The position numbers and the translations under genes were made by a program. Positions 61,437 through 64,000 of a stretch of 64,000 nucleotides of DNA are shown piece after piece; the first letter of the stretch is position 1, and each line of letters begins with the position of its first letter. The notes under the pieces were generated by a model. That model did not search any database. It was not told where the DNA came from and saw only the letters and a list, made by a program, of their open reading frames with translations. Source of the DNA: Terriglobus albidus (GTDB taxonomy: Bacteria; Acidobacteriota; Terriglobia; Terriglobales; Acidobacteriaceae); NCBI RefSeq assembly GCF_025685425.1, contig NZ_JAGTAS010000026.1:105090-169089 (forward strand). The letters are read 5' to 3'.

Positions 61437-61877
61437 ATGGATCAGACTGACCTGGAATTGCTGCGGCTGCTCGCTGTCGATGCGCGAATGTCGCTGAAGA
61501 GTCTTGCCGACGAGGTGGGTATGTCTTCGCCCGCTGTAGCCGAGCGTTTGCAGAAGTTGAAGGAGAACGATGTCATTCGGGCGTTTACCCTTGATCTGAA
61601 TGCGGAAGCGATGGGCTATCCCATGGTGGCCATCGTTCGCATCCGTCCCTTGCCAGGAAAGCTGTTGGCGGTGGAGCGGCTACTGCAGGAAATCCCGGAG
61701 GTTGCAGAGTGTGACCGTGTCACGGGTGACGATTGTTTCGTCGCGCGTGTCTACCTGCGGTCGATCCAGCACCTGGATGAGGTTCTCAACCGGATCATCG
61801 ATAAGGCGCAGACGAGTACGTCGATCGTGAAGTCGCAGGTTGTTAAGCGGAGGCCCGCACCGTTTGCCTTGGAGTAG
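61437..61877 (+). CDS. Lrp/AsnC-family transcriptional regulator
   Basis: 146 residues. Winged HTH (about 1-55: DQTDLELLRLLAVDARMSLK, DEVGMSSPAVAERLQKLKEN) and the RAM/AsnC ligand domain (about 70-140: HIRIRPLPGK-like strand VRIRPLPGKLLAVE, and GDDCFVARVYL). AGGAG lies four bases before ATG. It probably senses an amino acid and regulates the divergent exporter gene. Confidence 0.94.
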   Translation: MDQTDLELLRLLAVDARMSLKSLADEVGMSSPAVAERLQKLKENDVIRAFTLDLNAEAMGYPMVAIVRIRPLPGKLLAVERLLQEIPEVAECDRVTGDDCFVARVYLRSIQHLDEVLNRIIDKAQTSTSIVKSQVVKRRPAPFALE

Positions 61878-61892
61878 CAGGTATTTGATTAA

Positions 61893-61913
61893 CCCATGCA
61901 CCCGGTGCATGGG
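61893..61913. terminator. Hairpin after the Lrp-type regulator
   Basis: CCCATGCAC with GTGCATGGG around CCG, 9 bp perfect, between two convergent genes. It has no T-run. Confidence 0.5.
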
Positions 61914-61918
61914 GGGCT

Positions 61919-62113
61919 CTAACAGCGGTGGGCTAGCGCGCGGGCGATCTTGCGATCGGTCTTGTACTGCGAAAGAGCGTAGACGGCCCAGATCGTTGCT
62001 GGTATCCAGCCGAGGATCGTGATCTGCAGCAGCAGGCACAGCAGCCCGGTAAACGGCCGTCCGATCAGGAAGAACGTGAGCCAAGGAAACAGAAATGCAA
62101 TCAACAGGCGCAT
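61919..62113 (-). CDS. Pmp3/YqaE-like small membrane protein
   Basis: 64 residues from ATG 62113. Two hydrophobic helices (about 1-18 and 20-45) with FFLIGRPFTGLLCLLLQITILGWIPATIWAVYAL (TILGWIPATIWAVYAL is the signature) and a basic tail. The larger frame to 62335 is not protein-like. This family of proteolipids is linked to membrane potential and cold or salt stress. Convergent with the lrp gene. Confidence 0.85.
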   Translation of the reverse strand: MRLLIAFLFPWLTFFLIGRPFTGLLCLLLQITILGWIPATIWAVYALSQYKTDRKIARALAHRC

Positions 62114-62174
62114 GATAAAACAATACGCTGCGGGGCTTCGCGCAGTTCCGTGACTGGTTTCAAGTTCCGTGGCG

Positions 62175-62426
62175 TCAGAAGAGGGTGGGCAGCGTCTCCG
62201 GTGCCGGCTGGCCGGGTTTGCCGTCCTGGCAGCGCGGGCATTTGCGTTTGTGGATATCGATGCCGTCGGCTCCGTACTCGAAGCCGCAGCCTTGCCACTC
62301 GCAGCGTAGCTTATAAGTGTTCTGGTTCGGTGCATTGGAGTCGACCCAGGCAGCTTTGCCGATCACTCTCTGTTTGTTACGGTTCAGATAGCCGGGACGC
62401 GTCGTGGGAGATTCAGAACGGGACAT
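62175..62426 (-). CDS. Small zinc-ribbon-like protein, 83 aa
   Basis: ATG 62426. Middle and end carry LRCEWQGCGFEYGADG and KRKCPRCQDGKPGQP, that is C-x4-C and C-x2-C, a plausible four-Cys zinc site. The N-terminus is basic and disordered. Homologues of this type are annotated as hypothetical. Role could be nucleic-acid binding. It is divergent from the aldo/keto reductase with a structured region in between. Confidence 0.72.
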   Translation of the reverse strand: MSRSESPTTRPGYLNRNKQRVIGKAAWVDSNAPNQNTYKLRCEWQGCGFEYGADGIDIHKRKCPRCQDGKPGQPAPETLPTLF

Positions 62427-62495
62427 GACTCGGTCGAGGATAATGGAAAACCTGGGCGCGTCCGATGGCGTCCTTGGTGCATCCCTTGTGCATGG

Positions 62496-62605
62496 AGCAT
62501 TTTCCCTGTAGGTGTAGAGTCGGGCTTCCGTATCTATGGGCGTTTTCCGCAATGAAAACGCCGCGGCAGTGCCCTACCGGGATACCCAGGAACAGGGAAA
62601 ATGCT
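62496..62605. promoter_or_regulatory. Stem-loop region upstream of the aldo/keto reductase
   Basis: Outer 14-bp perfect stem AGCATTTTCCCTGT (62496-62509) with ACAGGGAAAATGCT (62592-62605); inner hairpin GGCGTTTT (62539-62546) with AAAACGCC (62555-62562). The outer 3' arm ends 5 bases before the GGAGGAG ribosome site of the reductase gene. A cis-acting RNA leader or cruciform DNA are both possible. No known riboswitch consensus is seen. Confidence 0.6.
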
Positions 62606-62626
62606 TTAAAGGAGGAGTGAATCTGC

Positions 62627-63661
62627 ATGGAATACAGGCTGCTGGGCAACTCTGGTCTGCGTGTCTCCGAGCTTTGTTTCGGAGCAGGAACCTTCGGCCG
62701 TGACAGCGAGTTCTTTAAGGAATGGGGTCTGATGGAGGGGGACGCTGCGAAACGCATCGTCGACCTCTGTGTCGATGCCGGAATCAATTTCTTCGATACG
62801 GCGGATGTGTACTCCGACGGCGAGAGCGAAAAGGTACTTGGTGAGTCGATCCGCCATCTTGATCGTTCGCAGCTCGTAATCGGCACCAAGGCGACCTTCC
62901 GTCTTGGCACGGGGATCAATGATGCCGGCCAATCGCGGCATCATCTCATTCGTTCGATTGAAGGCAGTCTCAAGCGATTAGGGACGGACTACATCGATGT
63001 GTATTACATGCACGAAGTCGATGCCCTGACACCCATGGAGGAGACGCTGTACACCCTGAACAGAGCCGTCGAGGAAGGTAAGATCCGCTACATCGGCTGC
63101 TCGAACTTCTCCGGCTGGCAGTTGATGAAGTCTCTTTCTATCAGTGAGCGCTACGGCTGGGCGAGGTATGTTGTGCAGCAGAGCTACTACTCCCTGATCG
63201 GCCGTGACTTCGAGTGGGAGCTGATGCCGCTGGGCCGGAGCGAGAAGGTCGGCACGGCGGTGTGGTCTCCGCTTGGATGGGCGCGTCTGACCGGGAAGTA
63301 CAGCCGTAATAAGCCAAAGCCTACGACCAGCCGCCTGAACGACGAGAAGATGATCGCCGCAGGTCCGAAGGTTTCGGACGAACATCTCTACAACGTCGTC
63401 GATGCGATTGAAGCGATTGCGCAGGAGACTGGAAAGTCTGTCCCGGAGATTTCATTGAATTGGCTATTACATCGGCCAACCGTATCGACCATCATCATCG
63501 GCGGACGCAGCGAAGAGCAGTTGAAGCAGAACTTCAAAGCTGTCGGCTGGAAGCTTACGCCGGAGCAGATGACGAAGTTGGATGAAGCCAGCAAGGTAAT
63601 AGCAGCGTATCCGTATTGGCATCAACGCCAGTTTCCGGAACGCAATCCTGATCTGCTCTAA
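62627..63661 (+). CDS. Aldo/keto reductase
   Basis: 344 residues, TIM barrel with the AKR tetrad: Asp and Tyr in FFDTADVYSDG, Lys in LVIGTKATF and His in DVYYMHEVD. NADPH site near …IIIGGRSEEQLKQNF. GGAGGAG lies about 9 bases before ATG. Such enzymes reduce small aldehydes and sugars; the closest type is the voltage-gated-channel-beta-like/YajO group. A strong terminator follows. Confidence 0.94.
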   Translation: MEYRLLGNSGLRVSELCFGAGTFGRDSEFFKEWGLMEGDAAKRIVDLCVDAGINFFDTADVYSDGESEKVLGESIRHLDRSQLVIGTKATFRLGTGINDAGQSRHHLIRSIEGSLKRLGTDYIDVYYMHEVDALTPMEETLYTLNRAVEEGKIRYIGCSNFSGWQLMKSLSISERYGWARYVVQQSYYSLIGRDFEWELMPLGRSEKVGTAVWSPLGWARLTGKYSRNKPKPTTSRLNDEKMIAAGPKVSDEHLYNVVDAIEAIAQETGKSVPEISLNWLLHRPTVSTIIIGGRSEEQLKQNFKAVGWKLTPEQMTKLDEASKVIAAYPYWHQRQFPERNPDLL

Positions 63662-63680
63662 TAGCCGGCAGTTCGAAACG

Positions 63681-63712
63681 AAAGAGGCGGCCTGTGTGGC
63701 CGCCTCTTTTTT
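63681..63712 (+). terminator. Terminator of the aldo/keto reductase gene
   Basis: AAAGAGGCGGCC with GGCCGCCTCTTT around TGTGT, then TTT. Confidence 0.93.
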
Positions 63713-63737
63713 GCTTATGAAGAACGTTGATCAATAG

Positions 63738-63885
63738 GTGGGAGCAGCGGGCCTTACAGCCCGCTGATAAGGCATGAAAAGTGAATGGGCTTTAGCCTGG
63801 GCTTTTGTTTCGTTAGACAGTAGAGGCTCAAGGCTAAAGCCCATCTTTTGTGGCTCTGTAAACCGTGGGCTTTAGCCTAATGTCA
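63738..63885. repeat. Composite palindrome family A, third copy
   Basis: AGCAGCGGGCCTTACAGCCCGCT, then GGGCTTTAGCC…GGCTAAAGCCC (about 63785-63842), and CCGTGGGCTTTAGCC as a partial last arm. Same order as at 55980-56135. Last hairpin is degenerate. Confidence 0.7.
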
Positions 63886-63972
63886 CTTACTTTTTGATTT
63901 TGGGAGAGGACCGAAGTGATGTTTTGAGGGGAAGGATTTTCCTTTTCCCCAGATTTCGCGAGGGTAAGATCG

Positions 63973-64000
63973 ATGTTTGGTTCGTTGTGGAAGCTTGGCT
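63973..64000 (+). CDS. Possible start of a new gene, cut by the window edge
   Basis: ATG 63973 begins MFGSLWKLG and runs to the edge, with GAGGG (63960-63964) eight bases upstream. Such an opening is reminiscent of YihY/BrkB-type membrane proteins in Acidobacteria, but nine residues are too few to tell. The preceding 63886-63972 bases hold an A/T-rich tract with a small GGGGAAGGattttCCTTTTCCCC palindrome. Confidence 0.35.

Noticed and set aside
63886..64000. Possible C-terminal coding region on the minus strand at the right edge
   Set aside because: All three minus frames stay open for only 35-50 codons with no recognisable composition. A plus-strand gene start at 63973 explains the end better.

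Overview
The window looks like a piece of an acidobacterial chromosome (Acidobacteriota, class Terriglobia; Granulicella/Terriglobus/Edaphobacter-like is my best guess). The reasons are moderately high GC, an Oar-type TonB-dependent receptor with an N-terminal carboxypeptidase-regulatory-like domain, several large exported peptidases, many genes without a clear Shine-Dalgarno sequence, and intergenic spaces packed with short palindromic repeats. All gene calls are by eye from conserved motifs. No tRNA, rRNA, CRISPR array, prophage or transposase gene was seen.

Layout. 1-5.6 kb: end of an unknown gene, DUF885 peptidase, cold-shock protein, unknown 163-aa protein, then GT4 glycosyltransferase and DUF4118 protein on the minus strand. 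5.6-12.3 kb: dnaG, class III-like sirtuin, TrmJ-like methyltransferase, S9 peptidase, gluQ. 12.5-20 kb: M2 peptidase, TonB receptor, M23 peptidase, Y-family polymerase. 20-27 kb: a structured 265-bp repeat, cupin, two membrane proteins, three tandem secreted micro-peptides, lipoprotein, methyltransferase, AlkD, a 33-aa micro-protein. 26.6-37 kb: folC-plsC, alanine-type aminotransferase, ychF, ArsR-SRPBCC pair, a lipoprotein and the pyrR-pyrB-pyrC operon. 37-46 kb: lipoprotein, candidate non-coding RNA, S10 peptidase, pncB, an S23-type four-helix-bundle gene inside inverted heptamer arrays, and a three-gene phosphorelay. 46-50 kb: hsp20-clpB heat-shock pair. 50-56 kb: envelope sugar genes (GT39, epimerase, FAD oxidoreductase) and a diguanylate cyclase. 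56-64 kb: prfA-prmC, a second copy of the structured repeat, ATP-dependent DNA ligase, EamA transporter with Lrp regulator, small proteins, aldo/keto reductase.

Most genes are ordinary housekeeping or secreted-protein degradation functions. Five exported peptidases (DUF885, S9, M2, M23, S10) and one TonB receptor fit a scavenger of peptides or polymers in soil.

The unusual content is between the genes: (i) three tandem 52-aa secreted peptides with near-invariant mature sequence; (ii) two copies of a roughly 265-271 bp element whose stems co-vary, each ending within a few bases of the next gene's start; (iii) period-7/8 microrepeat arrays arranged as inverted pairs, one pair enclosing a four-helix-bundle gene; (iv) a probable stand-alone RNA before the S10 peptidase; (v) several REP-like palindrome families.
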